Source: Lysobacter sp. S4-A87
GTDB lineage: Bacteria; Pseudomonadota; Gammaproteobacteria; Xanthomonadales; Xanthomonadaceae
DNA length: 64,000 nt
Assembly: GCF_022637455.1 (NCBI RefSeq)
Contig: NZ_CP093341.1
Span: forward strand, 3,162,001 to 3,226,000
Reading direction: 5' to 3'
Below the pieces are notes generated by a model. That model saw only the letters and a list, made by a program, of their open reading frames with translations. It had not been told where the DNA came from and ran no database searches. Position numbers and translations under genes: made by a program. This document shows, in pieces, positions 18,387 through 27,556 of this stretch. Position 1 is the stretch's first letter. Each line of letters begins with the position of its first letter.

Positions 18387-18392
18387 AATATA
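18387..18392 (-). promoter_or_regulatory. Candidate -10 box for the gtr-like operon
   Basis: On the minus strand TATATT lies 39 bases before the SDR start codon in otherwise GC-rich DNA. The -35 region at 17-base spacing (GCTGAA) is a poor match. The gap 18348-18530 holds no gene that I can recognise. Confidence 0.35.
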
Positions 18393-18530
18393 CCCCGTTG
18401 GCCGGTGTCTTCAGCCGGTGCTGTTTGAATCCCCTGCGCCGGCGCGAGCTTCATGCAACTAGATTCATGCTCACCAGATCGAGCAGGCAGCTGCAGATTG
18501 TCGCCTGCAGCGCCTGATTCACGGCCCGGA

Positions 18531-19472
18531 TTAGCCCAGCGCCCGCTCCAACTCCGGCAGCAAGGCAAACAGATCCCCCACCAGCCCAATATCCGCAATC
18601 TCGAAGATCGGCGCATCGCCGTCCTTGTTGATGGCCACGATCGTACCGGCATCCTTGATGCCGGTCAGGTGCTGGATCGCGCCGGAGATACCGACGGCGA
18701 TGTACAGCTCCGGGGCGATGATCTTGCCGGTCTGGCCGACCTGCAGTTCGTTGGGCACGTAGCCGGCATCAACAGCGGCGCGAGAAGCGCCAACGGCGGC
18801 CCCGAGCTTGTCGGCCAGGTCGTAGACGACCTTGAAGTTCTCGGCCGAGCCGACGCCGCGTCCGCCAGAGACCACTCGCTTGGCGCTCTGCAAGTCCGGG
18901 CGGTCCGACTTGCCCGCGGCCAGGCCGACGAAGCGGGTGTGTGCTGGCAGCGTGGTCTCGACGGCCAGCGGTTCAACCGGAGCGCTGCCGCCGTTGGCAG
19001 CTTCCGGCCAGGAGGCGGTGCGCACCGTGGCGACGACAGTATGGTCGCTGGGGGCTTCGACGGTGATGATCGCGTTGCCGGCGTAGATCGGGCGCTTGAA
19101 CGTGTGGCTGCCTTCCACCGCCATCACGTCCGACACCTGGGCCACGCCGAGCAGGGCGGCCACGCACGGCATCAGGTCCTTGCCGAAGGTGGTGCTCGGG
19201 CCAAGCACATGGCTGTAGCCCGCGGCGGCCTTGGCGATCTGCGGTGCCAGCACCTGGGCGATGGCATGGGCGTTGGCGGCGTTGGCGATGGTCAGGACCT
19301 TGCCCACGCCAGCGATCTGCGCGGCCTGCGCGGCGACGGCGGCCGGGTCGGCGGCCAGCACGACGACGTCAACGGATTCGGGCTTGAGTGCCTGCGCAGC
19401 GGACACGCACTTGGCGGTGGAAGCGTTGAGCTTGCCGTCCAGGTGTTCGGCGACGATCAGAACCTTGCTCAT
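18531..19472 (-). CDS. etfA: Electron transfer flavoprotein alpha subunit
   Basis: A 313-residue FAD-binding subunit of ETF, which carries electrons from acyl-CoA and related dehydrogenases to ETF-ubiquinone oxidoreductase. The C-terminal FAD domain is clear: [27 protein letters not shown] and [22 protein letters not shown]. The N-terminal domain [15 protein letters not shown] is typical. ATG overlaps the etfB stop by one base (TAATG), so translation is coupled. In Xanthomonas this gene marks the far edge of the LPS cluster; its electron-transfer role is unrelated to LPS as far as is known. Confidence 0.96.
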   Translation of the reverse strand: MSKVLIVAEHLDGKLNASTAKCVSAAQALKPESVDVVVLAADPAAVAAQAAQIAGVGKVLTIANAANAHAIAQVLAPQIAKAAAGYSHVLGPSTTFGKDLMPCVAALLGVAQVSDVMAVEGSHTFKRPIYAGNAIITVEAPSDHTVVATVRTASWPEAANGGSAPVEPLAVETTLPAHTRFVGLAAGKSDRPDLQSAKRVVSGGRGVGSAENFKVVYDLADKLGAAVGASRAAVDAGYVPNELQVGQTGKIIAPELYIAVGISGAIQHLTGIKDAGTIVAINKDGDAPIFEIADIGLVGDLFALLPELERALG

Positions 19473-20218
19473 TACAGCAGCCCCTTTTGCTTGAGTGCGG
19501 CGACCAGTTCGGCCGCATCCTTCACCATCACGCCCTTGCTGCGCTTGGCCGGCGCGGCGAAATGGGTGGTCTTGAGGGTGTCACCGGTGTCGATGCCGAG
19601 GTCGGCGAAGGCGATGGACTCCAGCGGCTTGCTCTTGGCCTTCATGATGTCGGGCAGCTTGATGAAGCGCGGCTCGTTCAGGCGCAGGTCGGTGGTGACC
19701 ACGGCCGGCAGGTCGACTTCCAGCGTTTCCAGGCCGGCGTCGACCTCGCGGGTGACCGTTGCCTTGCCGTCTGCGACCTCAAGCTTGGAAGCGAAGGTCG
19801 CCTGCGGACGGCCCCACAGCGTGGCCAGCATCTGGCCGGTCTGGTTGGCGTCGTCGTCGATGGCCTGCTTGCCCAGGATCACCAGGTCCGGCTGTTCCTT
19901 CTCGATCAGCTTGAGCAGGGTTCGGGCCGCGGTCAGGGGCTGGATCGGGGCATCGCTGACCACGTGGATGGCGCGGTTGGCGCCCATGGCCAGGCCGTTG
20001 CGCAGGTGCGCCTGAGCGTCGGCCGGGGCGATCGTGGCGACCACGACCTCGGTGGCGATGCCCTTGTCACGCAGGCGCAGGGCCTCTTCCAGGGCGATTT
20101 CGTCAAAGGGGTTCGGCGACAGCTTGACGCCGTCGGTGACCACGCCGGAGCCGTCCGGCTTGACCTGGATGCGGACGTTGAAGTCCACCACGCGCTTGTA
20201 ACCGACGAGAATCTTCAT
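19472..20218 (-). CDS. etfB: Electron transfer flavoprotein beta subunit
   Basis: A 248-residue AMP-binding subunit that pairs with EtfA. MKILVGYKRVVDFNVRI starts the protein; SPNPFDEIALEEALRLRD and the recognition segment near TDLRLNEPRFIKLPDIMKAK are family features. The start at 20218 was chosen because it aligns with other EtfB proteins; an open frame reaches 20341 but adds 41 atypical residues. First gene of the etfBA operon, divergent from manC. The 226-base gap 20219-20444 must hold both promoters; I see no convincing -10/-35 pair. Confidence 0.96.
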   Translation of the reverse strand: MKILVGYKRVVDFNVRIQVKPDGSGVVTDGVKLSPNPFDEIALEEALRLRDKGIATEVVVATIAPADAQAHLRNGLAMGANRAIHVVSDAPIQPLTAARTLLKLIEKEQPDLVILGKQAIDDDANQTGQMLATLWGRPQATFASKLEVADGKATVTREVDAGLETLEVDLPAVVTTDLRLNEPRFIKLPDIMKAKSKPLESIAFADLGIDTGDTLKTTHFAAPAKRSKGVMVKDAAELVAALKQKGLL

Positions 20219-20444
20219 CGTGCGGGAGTTCCTGTGGGGTTGCGCGGCCGACAGGGGCCGAGAACCCCCAATTCTAGCCGAGAGCGGGTGCCATACGCAG
20301 GCGCACGTTTCGGATCCGATCGAGGGTGTCGGGCGGGCCAAGCGCTGGATTGCGTTAACTGAGTTGGGAGTTCCGGCGTCCGGGCAGGGCCATTCCCGGC
20401 GCGATCCGCTACCCTGCTGCCCGCAAATCCCACGCGGAGTCGAA

Positions 20445-21857
20445 ATGCTTCATCCGGTCATTCTCAGCGGCGGCAGTGGGACCCGGCTGTGGCCGCTGTC
20501 GCGCCAGAACCAACCCAAGCAGTTCCTGGCCCTGATCGGCGATCACTCGCTGTACCAGGAGACCGTCCTGCGGGCGAGCAAGCTCCCCGGGGCGCAGCCG
20601 CCGGTGACGGTGTGCAGCGAGGACCACCGTTTCATGGTCGGCGAGCAGCTGCAGGAGATAGGCATTGCCAGCGGTGGCATCCTGCTCGAGCCAGTCGCGC
20701 GCAGTACCGCGCCGGCCATCGCCCTGGCCGCGCTGCATGCGTTGCGGCGGGACCCCGAGGCGACCTTGCTGGTGATGCCAGCCGATCATCTGATCGAGGA
20801 CGAGGGCTCGTTCCGCACCGCGGTCGAGGCCGCCACCGCACTGGCCGGCGAGGGCTGGCTGGTGACCTTCGGCATCACCCCGGACTACGCCGAGACCGGC
20901 TACGGCTACATCCTGCGCGGCGCATCGCTCGGCAAGGGCGGCTACCAGGTGCACCGGTTCGTCGAGAAGCCCGATCTGGCCACCGCCGAGTCGTATGTCG
21001 CTGAAGGCACGTACGCCTGGAACTCCGGCATGTTCCTGTTTGGCGCGCAGCGCTATCTCGACGAGCTGGCCCGGCACGCGCCGGCGATCATCGAAGCAGC
21101 GCAAGCCGCGATGGCCAGCTCGACGACCGACCTGGATTTCATCCGCATCGATCACGATGCCTTCGCCGCCAGTCCCAGCGATTCGATCGACTACGCGGTG
21201 ATGGAGAAGACCGATCGCGCCGCGGTGGTGCCGGTGAGTTGTGGCTGGAGCGACATCGGGTCGTGGTCGTCGCTGTGGTCGGTGGCGCAGCGCGACGATG
21301 AAGGCAACCGTTACGAGGGCGACGTCATCGCCGTCGACACCCGCGACAGTCTCGTGCGTGCGTCGGAGCGGCGGCTGATCGCCACCATAGGCGTCGAGGA
21401 CCTGGTCATCATCGACACGCCCGACGCCACGCTGGTGGCGAGAAAGGATCGCGTGCAGGACGTCAAGGCGGTGGTCGACAAGCTCAAGAGCGCCGGGCGC
21501 CAGGAGCACCTGTTCCATCGCAAGGTCTACCGCCCCTGGGGCAGCTATGACTCGATCGGCGTCGGTCCGCGATTCCAGGTGAAGCGGATCGTGGTCAAGC
21601 CCGGCGCCGCACTGAGCCTGCAGAAGCATGCGCACCGTGCCGAGCATTGGGTGGTGGTGTCCGGCGTCGCCGAGGTCACCTGCGACGACAAGGTGTTCGA
21701 CCTGCACGAGAATGAGAGCACCTACATCCCGCTGGGCAGCGTGCATCGCCTGCGCAACCGCGGGACCGAGCCGGTCGAGCTGATCGAGGTGCAATCTGGC
21801 AGCTATCTTGGCGAGGACGACATCGTCCGCCTTGAAGACGTCTACGGCCGCTCCTGA
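20445..21857 (+). CDS. manC: Mannose-1-phosphate guanylyltransferase / mannose-6-phosphate isomerase
   Basis: A 470-residue bifunctional enzyme, XanB in Xanthomonas. The N-terminal 350 or so residues are the nucleotidyltransferase (LSGGSGTRLWPLSRQ, then PKQFL) that makes GDP-mannose. The C-terminal 110 or so are a type II cupin isomerase with VVVKPGAALSLQKHAHRAEH, holding the metal-binding His residues. It links fructose 6-phosphate to GDP-mannose and supplies precursors for LPS and other surface polysaccharides. GGAG precedes the ATG. The usual partner xanA (phosphomannomutase) is not in this window. Convergent with the ATP-grasp gene, four bases apart. Confidence 0.95.
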   Translation: MLHPVILSGGSGTRLWPLSRQNQPKQFLALIGDHSLYQETVLRASKLPGAQPPVTVCSEDHRFMVGEQLQEIGIASGGILLEPVARSTAPAIALAALHALRRDPEATLLVMPADHLIEDEGSFRTAVEAATALAGEGWLVTFGITPDYAETGYGYILRGASLGKGGYQVHRFVEKPDLATAESYVAEGTYAWNSGMFLFGAQRYLDELARHAPAIIEAAQAAMASSTTDLDFIRIDHDAFAASPSDSIDYAVMEKTDRAAVVPVSCGWSDIGSWSSLWSVAQRDDEGNRYEGDVIAVDTRDSLVRASERRLIATIGVEDLVIIDTPDATLVARKDRVQDVKAVVDKLKSAGRQEHLFHRKVYRPWGSYDSIGVGPRFQVKRIVVKPGAALSLQKHAHRAEHWVVVSGVAEVTCDDKVFDLHENESTYIPLGSVHRLRNRGTEPVELIEVQSGSYLGEDDIVRLEDVYGRS

Positions 21858-21861
21858 CCGG

Positions 21862-22779
21862 TCAGACAGGCGCGCCGCGACGCAGCGTGTCAGCCAACAG
21901 CGCGGCAAAGCGGTCGGCGCTGCCGGGTGCGTGCAGGAAGAACAGCGAGGGCTCGCACAGTTCCAGTTCGAGCAGGCGCGGGCTGCCATCGTCGTCGCGG
22001 ATCAGGTCGACTCGCGCATACGTCAGGGGTGATTGCAGGTGCAGGCATTCGGCCGCGACGGCCAGGACGCGCGTGGCCAGTGCCAGCTCGTCCTGGCCCG
22101 GGATGCGGGCGGTGATCTCCTCGGCCGCGAACAAATGCTCGGTCGGTCCTTCGTCACGCTGCAGCAGCGGTCCTTTGCGGATGGCATGGCTGAAGCGGCC
22201 TTCAAAGAACATCAGTGCGGTTTCGCCGTCGCGATCCACAGATGCCAGATACGGCTGCAACATTGCGCTGCGATCGGCTTCGAGCAGGCGGGCGATGTGG
22301 TTGGCCGCGGCGAACTCCTGGTCGCGCGAGTAGCGCTGCGCGTCGCGTGAACCGGCGCCGACGGCGGGCTTGACCACGAACTCGGCCGCCAGCGCGTGCT
22401 CGACCAGGAACGCCTGCAGGATCGGCAGGGGTTCCATGTCCGGCTCGACGAAGCGCGTTGCCACCACGGGTACCGATCGCTCCGCGAGCGCGGCGAGATA
22501 GTGCTTGTCGGTGTTCCAGCGCACCACCGGCAACGGATTGAGCAGGTGGCTGCGCGTGGATACATGCCCGCACCAGTCGAGGAACTCGCCCAGGCGCTCG
22601 GTGTAGTCCCATGGCGAGCGCAGCAGGACCGCATCGAAACGCGACCAGGTAACGGATGGATCGTCCCAGGCGCGGACCTGCGTGGCGATGCCGGCCCGTG
22701 CACAGGCATCGAGCAGCGGAACGAGGTCGTCGTCCAGAGCGGCGGCGGCGATCGCGGTGACGAGGGCAAGGCGTGGCAT
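21862..22779 (-). CDS. ATP-grasp family protein, function unknown
   Basis: A 305-residue cytosolic protein. The C-terminal two thirds has ATP-grasp features: FVVKPAVGAGSRDAQRYS for the nucleotide-binding lysine and loop, GETALMFFEGRFSHAIRKGP for the substrate side, and ARVDLIRDDDGSPRLLELEL with the metal-binding acids at the end. Similar proteins are sometimes labelled glutathione-synthetase-like. The substrates, presumably an acid and an amine or thiol, are unknown. MPRLALVTA at 22779 is the start that places the fold at the N-terminus. Neighbours (manC and a CoA-transferase pair) give no clear functional hint. Confidence 0.65.
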   Translation of the reverse strand: MPRLALVTAIAAAALDDDLVPLLDACARAGIATQVRAWDDPSVTWSRFDAVLLRSPWDYTERLGEFLDWCGHVSTRSHLLNPLPVVRWNTDKHYLAALAERSVPVVATRFVEPDMEPLPILQAFLVEHALAAEFVVKPAVGAGSRDAQRYSRDQEFAAANHIARLLEADRSAMLQPYLASVDRDGETALMFFEGRFSHAIRKGPLLQRDEGPTEHLFAAEEITARIPGQDELALATRVLAVAAECLHLQSPLTYARVDLIRDDDGSPRLLELELCEPSLFFLHAPGSADRFAALLADTLRRGAPV

Positions 22780-22817
22780 GGATCGAAGTCTAAAGGCAGG
22801 GCTGGGCTGGCGGGTCG

Positions 22818-22850
22818 GTTGCGGGATTGTTGCGGGATTGTTGCGGGCAT
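22818..22850. repeat. Three 11-base tandem repeats upstream of the CoA transferase genes
   Basis: GTTGCGGGATT occurs at 22818-22828 and 22829-22839 and as GTTGCGGGCAT at 22840-22850. The repeats lie in the 184-base gap between the divergent ATP-grasp and scoA starts. A unit close to one helical turn could present equal faces to a binding protein, but this is speculative. Confidence 0.75.
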
Positions 22851-22963
22851 TATCAGACCCCAGGCCCTCCGGATGGTTCGTCGACCATGCCCGAAGGTAC
22901 GGTGGCCGCATGGGTGCGGCGGGGTAAACTGCTGGAATTCGCAGACCCGAACCGGAGTCCCCC

Positions 22964-23692
22964 ATGGCCGCGACACAAGCCGGCGCCAGCAACAAGAGCA
23001 AGGTATTTCCTGACGCCCGTACCGCACTGGCAGGTGTCGTCGCCAATGACCAGACCCTTGCCGTCGGCGGCTTTGGCCTGTGCGGCATTCCCGAAGCGCT
23101 GATCGAGGCCCTGCGCGACAGCGGGGTCAAGGGCTTGACCGCGATCTCCAACAACGCCGGCGTCGATGGCTTCGGCCTCGGCCTGCTGCTGACGACCCGG
23201 CAGATCAGAAAGATGATTTCGTCGTACGTCGGCGAGAACAAGGAATTCGAGCGCCAGTTCCTGTCCGGCGAGCTCGAGCTCGAGTTCAACCCGCAGGGCA
23301 CGCTGGCCGAACGCCTGCGTGCAGGCGGCGCCGGCATTCCGGCGTTCTTCACCCGTACCGGCTACGGCACGATCGTGGCCGACGGCAAGGAAACGCGCGA
23401 ATTCGACGGCCAGCATTACGTCATGGAAACCGCGCTCAGGGCCGATGTGTCGCTGGTGAAGGCGTGGAAGGCCGACAAGTCCGGCAACCTGGTGTTCCGC
23501 AAGACCGCGCGCAACTTCAATCCGGCCTGCGCGATGGCGGGCAAGGTCTGCATCGTCGAAGTGGAACAGCTCGTCGAGGTTGGCGAGATCGATCCCGACC
23601 AGGTCCACCTGCCGGGCATCTACGTGGACCGCATCGTCCACAACCCGAATCCCGAAAAGCGGATCGAGCAGCGCACCGTGCGCGCCGGCTGA
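22964..23692 (+). CDS. scoA: Succinyl-CoA:3-ketoacid CoA transferase subunit A
   Basis: A 242-residue alpha subunit of a family I CoA transferase, which moves CoA between succinyl-CoA and acetoacetate or a similar 3-oxoacid. [16 protein letters not shown] is the CoA-binding GxGxxGxP-like block and [15 protein letters not shown] is typical of SCOT alpha chains. CGGAG lies eight bases upstream of the ATG. Paired with subunit B 27 bases downstream. In Xanthomonas this pair is often annotated lpsI/lpsJ because of position near the LPS genes, though the sequence is that of a CoA transferase. Confidence 0.93.
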   Translation: MAATQAGASNKSKVFPDARTALAGVVANDQTLAVGGFGLCGIPEALIEALRDSGVKGLTAISNNAGVDGFGLGLLLTTRQIRKMISSYVGENKEFERQFLSGELELEFNPQGTLAERLRAGGAGIPAFFTRTGYGTIVADGKETREFDGQHYVMETALRADVSLVKAWKADKSGNLVFRKTARNFNPACAMAGKVCIVEVEQLVEVGEIDPDQVHLPGIYVDRIVHNPNPEKRIEQRTVRAG

Positions 23693-23719
23693 CACCAGAA
23701 CTGACAAGGACCCGAACCC

Positions 23720-24349
23720 ATGGCCTGGACCCGCGACCAGATGGCGCAACGCGCCGCGCAGGAACTCACCGACGGTGCATACGTCAACCTCGGCATCGGC
23801 TTGCCGACGCTGGTGGCCAACTTCATCCCCGACGGGATGGACGTATGGCTGCAGAGCGAGAACGGTCTGCTCGGCATCGGTCCGTTCCCGACCGAAGCCG
23901 AAGTCGACGCCGACCTGATCAATGCCGGCAAGCAGACCGTGACGGCACGTCCGGGTGCGAGCTACTTCGGCAGCCACGACTCGTTCGCGATGATCCGCGG
24001 CGGCCACATCGACCTGGCGATCCTCGGCGCCATGCAGGTCACCGACCAGGGCGACCTGGCCAACTGGATGGTGCCGGGCAAGATGGTCAAGGGCATGGGC
24101 GGCGCGATGGACCTGGTCGCCGGCGTCAAGCGCGTCGTGGTGCTGATGGAGCACACGGCCAAGAGCGGCGAGCACAAGATCCTGCCGCAGTGCACCCTGC
24201 CGCTGACCGGCGTGGGCGTGGTCAATCGCATCATCACCGAACTGGCGGTGATGGACGTGACGGCCGAGGGGCTGAAGCTGATCGAGTTGGCGCCTGACGT
24301 GGAACTTGAAGAGCTGAGGCAGAAGACCGGAGTCGTGCTTCAAGCCTGA
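23720..24349 (+). CDS. scoB: Succinyl-CoA:3-ketoacid CoA transferase subunit B
   Basis: A 209-residue beta subunit with the catalytic Glu in [12 protein letters not shown], the family motif in which the Glu forms a glutamyl-CoA thioester. [14 protein letters not shown] and [18 protein letters not shown] are other conserved blocks. AAGGA precedes the ATG. Same operon as scoA. Substrate preference (acetoacetate or another 3-oxoacid) is inferred from the family, not from a residue I can point to. Confidence 0.93.
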   Translation: MAWTRDQMAQRAAQELTDGAYVNLGIGLPTLVANFIPDGMDVWLQSENGLLGIGPFPTEAEVDADLINAGKQTVTARPGASYFGSHDSFAMIRGGHIDLAILGAMQVTDQGDLANWMVPGKMVKGMGGAMDLVAGVKRVVVLMEHTAKSGEHKILPQCTLPLTGVGVVNRIITELAVMDVTAEGLKLIELAPDVELEELRQKTGVVLQA

Positions 24350-24373
24350 TTCGTTTGTTTGCGGAACACGACA

Positions 24374-25141
24374 ATGTCGTGCCGCCTTGAAAGAGGTTGT
24401 ATAGAGTTGATGAAACAACGCGCGTTTGCCAGACCGGTGGAGTCACTGGCCGGGCTCGATGAAATTGCCCCTTGTGCAGTCTGCGGACACCGCGGCTACC
24501 GCCATCAAGATGTCCTGTGGGATGGCCTGGTTTCGGAGTGGGCGTTATCCGAAGCCGAAACTGCCTACATCAACCGGCAGCAGGGAACGCAATGCCTCGG
24601 ATGTGGCTGCAACATTCGATCCATCGCTCTTGCGAAGGCAATCTGCGCCAGCGCAGGATTCGAAGGGACGCTGACCGAGCTGATTGCAACAGCGCCCTCG
24701 GAGCGTATGTTGGAAGTGAATGAGGCTGGCACGCTGAACCCTTGGTTGCGCCAGTTCCCCGGGCACGTGTTTGGCAGCTATCCGCAGGTCGATCTACAGA
24801 AGCTTTCGCTGGCCGATGCCAGCGTGGACCTGATCATCCACTCCGATACGCTCGAGCATGTGCCTGACCCGATGAAGGCACTTGCCGAGATGAAGCGCGT
24901 ACTCGTCCCCAATGGTCGTGCGGTATTTACGGTGCCCATCATCCTGGGGCGAATGAGCCAATCCCGGGACGGGCTTGCCTCCAGCTACCACGGTGCCCCC
25001 GGAGGCTCCGAGTCCGATCTGGTCGTTCACAGCGAATTCGGCGCCGATTTCTGGGCAATGGTGATGCAGGCGGGATTTACCCGCTGCGAGATGATCTCTT
25101 TCGACTACCCTGCCGGAATCGCAATCGTCGCCAGGCGTTGA
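24374..25141 (+). CDS. Methyltransferase with Cys-rich N-terminus
   Basis: A protein of about 255 residues with two Cys pairs near the N-terminus (CAVCGH and CLGCGC, about 40 residues apart), followed by a Rossmann methyltransferase domain with VDLIIHSDTLEHVPDPMKAL and VLVPNGRAVFTVPI. A clear SAM motif I is hard to see. Layout matches the gene at 11995. The start is uncertain: ATG 24374 has GGAA at 24363-24366, while ATG 24410 gives MKQRAF and shortens it by 12 residues. The first 60 or so bases look more AT-rich than the surroundings, which with its isolated position suggests transfer. Possibly another polysaccharide modifier. Confidence 0.65.
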   Translation: MSCRLERGCIELMKQRAFARPVESLAGLDEIAPCAVCGHRGYRHQDVLWDGLVSEWALSEAETAYINRQQGTQCLGCGCNIRSIALAKAICASAGFEGTLTELIATAPSERMLEVNEAGTLNPWLRQFPGHVFGSYPQVDLQKLSLADASVDLIIHSDTLEHVPDPMKALAEMKRVLVPNGRAVFTVPIILGRMSQSRDGLASSYHGAPGGSESDLVVHSEFGADFWAMVMQAGFTRCEMISFDYPAGIAIVARR

Positions 25142-25186
25142 GCCTGGTTCGTGGCCACGACCGGCGCTGGCGCCGGTCGTCAAGCG

Positions 25187-26845
25187 TCACAGGTTCTGGT
25201 AATTCGGCCCCGAGCCGCCTTCCGGCGTCACCCAGTCGATGATCTCGTACGGGTCCTTGATATCACAGGTCTTGCAGTGCACGCAGTTGGCCGCATTGAT
25301 CTGCAGGCGCTTGCCCACGCTTCCGTCGGCATGAACGTCCTGCACGATCTCGTAGACATTGGCCGGGCAGAAGCGCGTGCACGGGTTGTCGTACTCCTCG
25401 GCGCAGCGGGTAATGCAGATCGAGGTGTCGCGCACCTTCAGGTGCACCGGCTGGTCCTCGTCGTGTTCGGTCGCGGCGTAGTACACGCTCTGCAGGCGGT
25501 CGCGCGGGGCGAGCGTGCGGTCGACGTAGTCGCGGCCGCCGTGATCGGTACGCGGTGATTCGTGATCGGCAACCTTGTCCAGCGTCGACCAGTCGGCCTT
25601 GACCTTCAGCGTCCACGGCGAAAGCCCGGCGGTGATGGTTTCCCAGGCGGAATTTAGGATGCCGAACCAGAGGCCACGCTTGAAGCCGGGCTTGATGTTG
25701 CGGACCTTCTTCAGCTCGGCCATCGCCTCGGATGCGCGCAGCTTCGCGTCGAAGCCCTGCGGCGCCAGTTGCGAGGCGGCCAGGTGCTCGGCCGCGAGCA
25801 TGCCCGAGCGGATCGCCTGGTGGGTGCCCTTGATCTTGGGCACGTTGAGCAGGCCGGCGGTATCGCCGATCAGCAGCGCGCCCGGCATCTCGACCTTCGG
25901 CAGCGACTGCCAGCCGCCGCAGACGATCGCGCGCGCACCGGCGGAGAGGATGTTGCCGCCTTCCAGCAGCGGCTTGACCGAGGGATGGTTCTTCCACTGC
26001 TGGAAGGCCTCCCATGGCTTGTATTCCGGATCCTGGTAGTCGAGGCCGCTGACGTAGCCCAGGGCGATGCGGCCCTTGTCCAGGTGGTACAGGAAGCTGC
26101 CACCGTAAGTCTGGTTGTCGGCCGGCCAGCCGAAGCTGTGGACGATCTTGCCCGGCTCGACGCGATCTTCCGGCACCTGCCACAGTTCCTTCAGGCCGAT
26201 CGAGTAGCACTGCGGATCGCTGTCGGCGTCGAGCTTGAACTGCTTGACCAGGCGCTTGGTCAGGTGGCCGCGCGCACCCTCGGCCAACACGGTGACCTTG
26301 GCGCGGATGTTGATGCCGGCGGTGAAGCCGGGCTTGTGCGAACCGTCCTTGGCCACGCCCATGTCGCCGATGCGCACGCCGATGACGGTGCCGTCGGCAT
26401 CGTGCAGGGTCTCGGAAGCAGCGAAGCCGGGGTAGATCTCCACGCCCAGCGCTTCGGCCTGCGGCGCCAGCCAGGCGCACATCGCGCCGAGGCTGACGAT
26501 GAAGTTGCCGCGGTTGTGCATGCCCGGCGGGATCGGCAGCGGGGTGTGGCCGGTCTTGCTGAGCAGCCAGAATTCGTCCTTGACCGCCGGCACGCAGATC
26601 GGCGGCGGGTTGTCGCGCCAGCCCGGCAACAGGGCGTCGAGCGGGCCGGGCTCGATCACCGCGCCGGAGATGATCTGGGCGCCAATGGTCGAAGCCTTCT
26701 CGATCACGCACACCGAGATGTCGGGGTTGAGCTGTTTGAGGCGGATCGCGAACGCCAGGCCGGACGGACCGGCGCCGACGGTGACGACGTCGTACTCCAT
26801 CACGTCGCGCTCGACCGTGTCGGCAGTGGTGTCGTGTTGGCTCAT
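25187..26845 (-). CDS. Electron transfer flavoprotein-ubiquinone oxidoreductase
   Basis: A 552-residue inner-membrane-associated flavoprotein that accepts electrons from EtfAB and reduces ubiquinone. The N-terminal FAD site is YDVVTVGAGPSGLAFAIRL, and SGAVIEPGPLDALLPGW is typical. The C-terminal 4Fe-4S cluster is carried by CTRFCPANVYEI and NAANCVHCKTCDIKDP. Length and domain order match bacterial and mitochondrial ETF-QO. MSQHDTT at 26845 is the start. It completes the electron route together with the etfBA operon 5 kb away. Confidence 0.96.
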   Translation of the reverse strand: MSQHDTTADTVERDVMEYDVVTVGAGPSGLAFAIRLKQLNPDISVCVIEKASTIGAQIISGAVIEPGPLDALLPGWRDNPPPICVPAVKDEFWLLSKTGHTPLPIPPGMHNRGNFIVSLGAMCAWLAPQAEALGVEIYPGFAASETLHDADGTVIGVRIGDMGVAKDGSHKPGFTAGINIRAKVTVLAEGARGHLTKRLVKQFKLDADSDPQCYSIGLKELWQVPEDRVEPGKIVHSFGWPADNQTYGGSFLYHLDKGRIALGYVSGLDYQDPEYKPWEAFQQWKNHPSVKPLLEGGNILSAGARAIVCGGWQSLPKVEMPGALLIGDTAGLLNVPKIKGTHQAIRSGMLAAEHLAASQLAPQGFDAKLRASEAMAELKKVRNIKPGFKRGLWFGILNSAWETITAGLSPWTLKVKADWSTLDKVADHESPRTDHGGRDYVDRTLAPRDRLQSVYYAATEHDEDQPVHLKVRDTSICITRCAEEYDNPCTRFCPANVYEIVQDVHADGSVGKRLQINAANCVHCKTCDIKDPYEIIDWVTPEGGSGPNYQNL

Positions 26846-26935
26846 GCTGGCGGCTCCGCGTGCGGCTGGCTTTACAACCGTGGATTGTCGCGGTTTTGCG
26901 CAGGGGCGGGCAAATCGCCGTGCTAGCGTTGCTGC

Positions 26936-27529
26936 ATGCCCCTGTCGCCGTTGCCCCTGGCCGATGCCGAACTTCGCCTGGACCGGCACTGGCTGGACCC
27001 GGGCCAGGCCGATGCGCTGCTGGCGGCGCTGCGCGAGGAGGTGGCCTGGGAAGTGCACCGGATCCGCCTGTTCGGCCGCGAGGTCGATTCGCCGCGCCTG
27101 AGCTGCTGGATCGGCGATCCCGGAACCGGCTACCGCTACTCCGGCGTCCGTTTCGAGCCCCGGCCATGGCCGGCGGCGCTGCGGCCGGTGCGCGAGCGGC
27201 TGTGCGCGGAGATGGGCCTGGACTTCAACAGCGTGCTGGCCAATCTGTACCGCGATGGCCACGACGCCATGGGCTGGCACAGCGACGCCGAGCCCGAACT
27301 GGGCCCGGCCCCGGTCATTGCCTCGGTCAGCCTCGGGGCAGCGCGGCGCTTTTCGCTGAAGTCGCGCGCCCAGCCGCCACAGCGACTGACGCTGGAACTG
27401 CCCCATGGCAGCCTGCTGGTGATGTCCGGCCCGACCCAGCGCAACTATCGGCACGCGCTGCCGCGCACGGCCCGGCCGGTCGGCGCGCGCATCAACCTGA
27501 CGTTCCGGCAGATCCTGTCAGCCGGGTAG
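26936..27529 (+). CDS. alkB: AlkB-type DNA/RNA demethylase
   Basis: A 197-residue 2-oxoglutarate/Fe(II) dioxygenase of the AlkB family, which removes methyl groups from damaged bases. WHSDAEPELG holds the His and Asp iron ligands, YRHALPRT the distal His, and ARINLTFRQ the Arg pair for 2-oxoglutarate. SVSLGAARRFSLK is the expected strand. No ribosome-binding site precedes the ATG; a possible -10 (TAGCGT, 26924-26929) ends six bases before it, so a leaderless transcript is possible. It most resembles the short AlkB homologues found near unrelated genes in Gammaproteobacteria. Confidence 0.88.
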   Translation: MPLSPLPLADAELRLDRHWLDPGQADALLAALREEVAWEVHRIRLFGREVDSPRLSCWIGDPGTGYRYSGVRFEPRPWPAALRPVRERLCAEMGLDFNSVLANLYRDGHDAMGWHSDAEPELGPAPVIASVSLGAARRFSLKSRAQPPQRLTLELPHGSLLVMSGPTQRNYRHALPRTARPVGARINLTFRQILSAG

Positions 27530-27556
27530 CGCGCTGGTAAAAGCGCGCCAGATGCT

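Noticed and set aside
18453-20015. Plus-strand frame opposite etfA/etfB
   Set aside because: Shadow of the etfBA operon, and no recognisable product.
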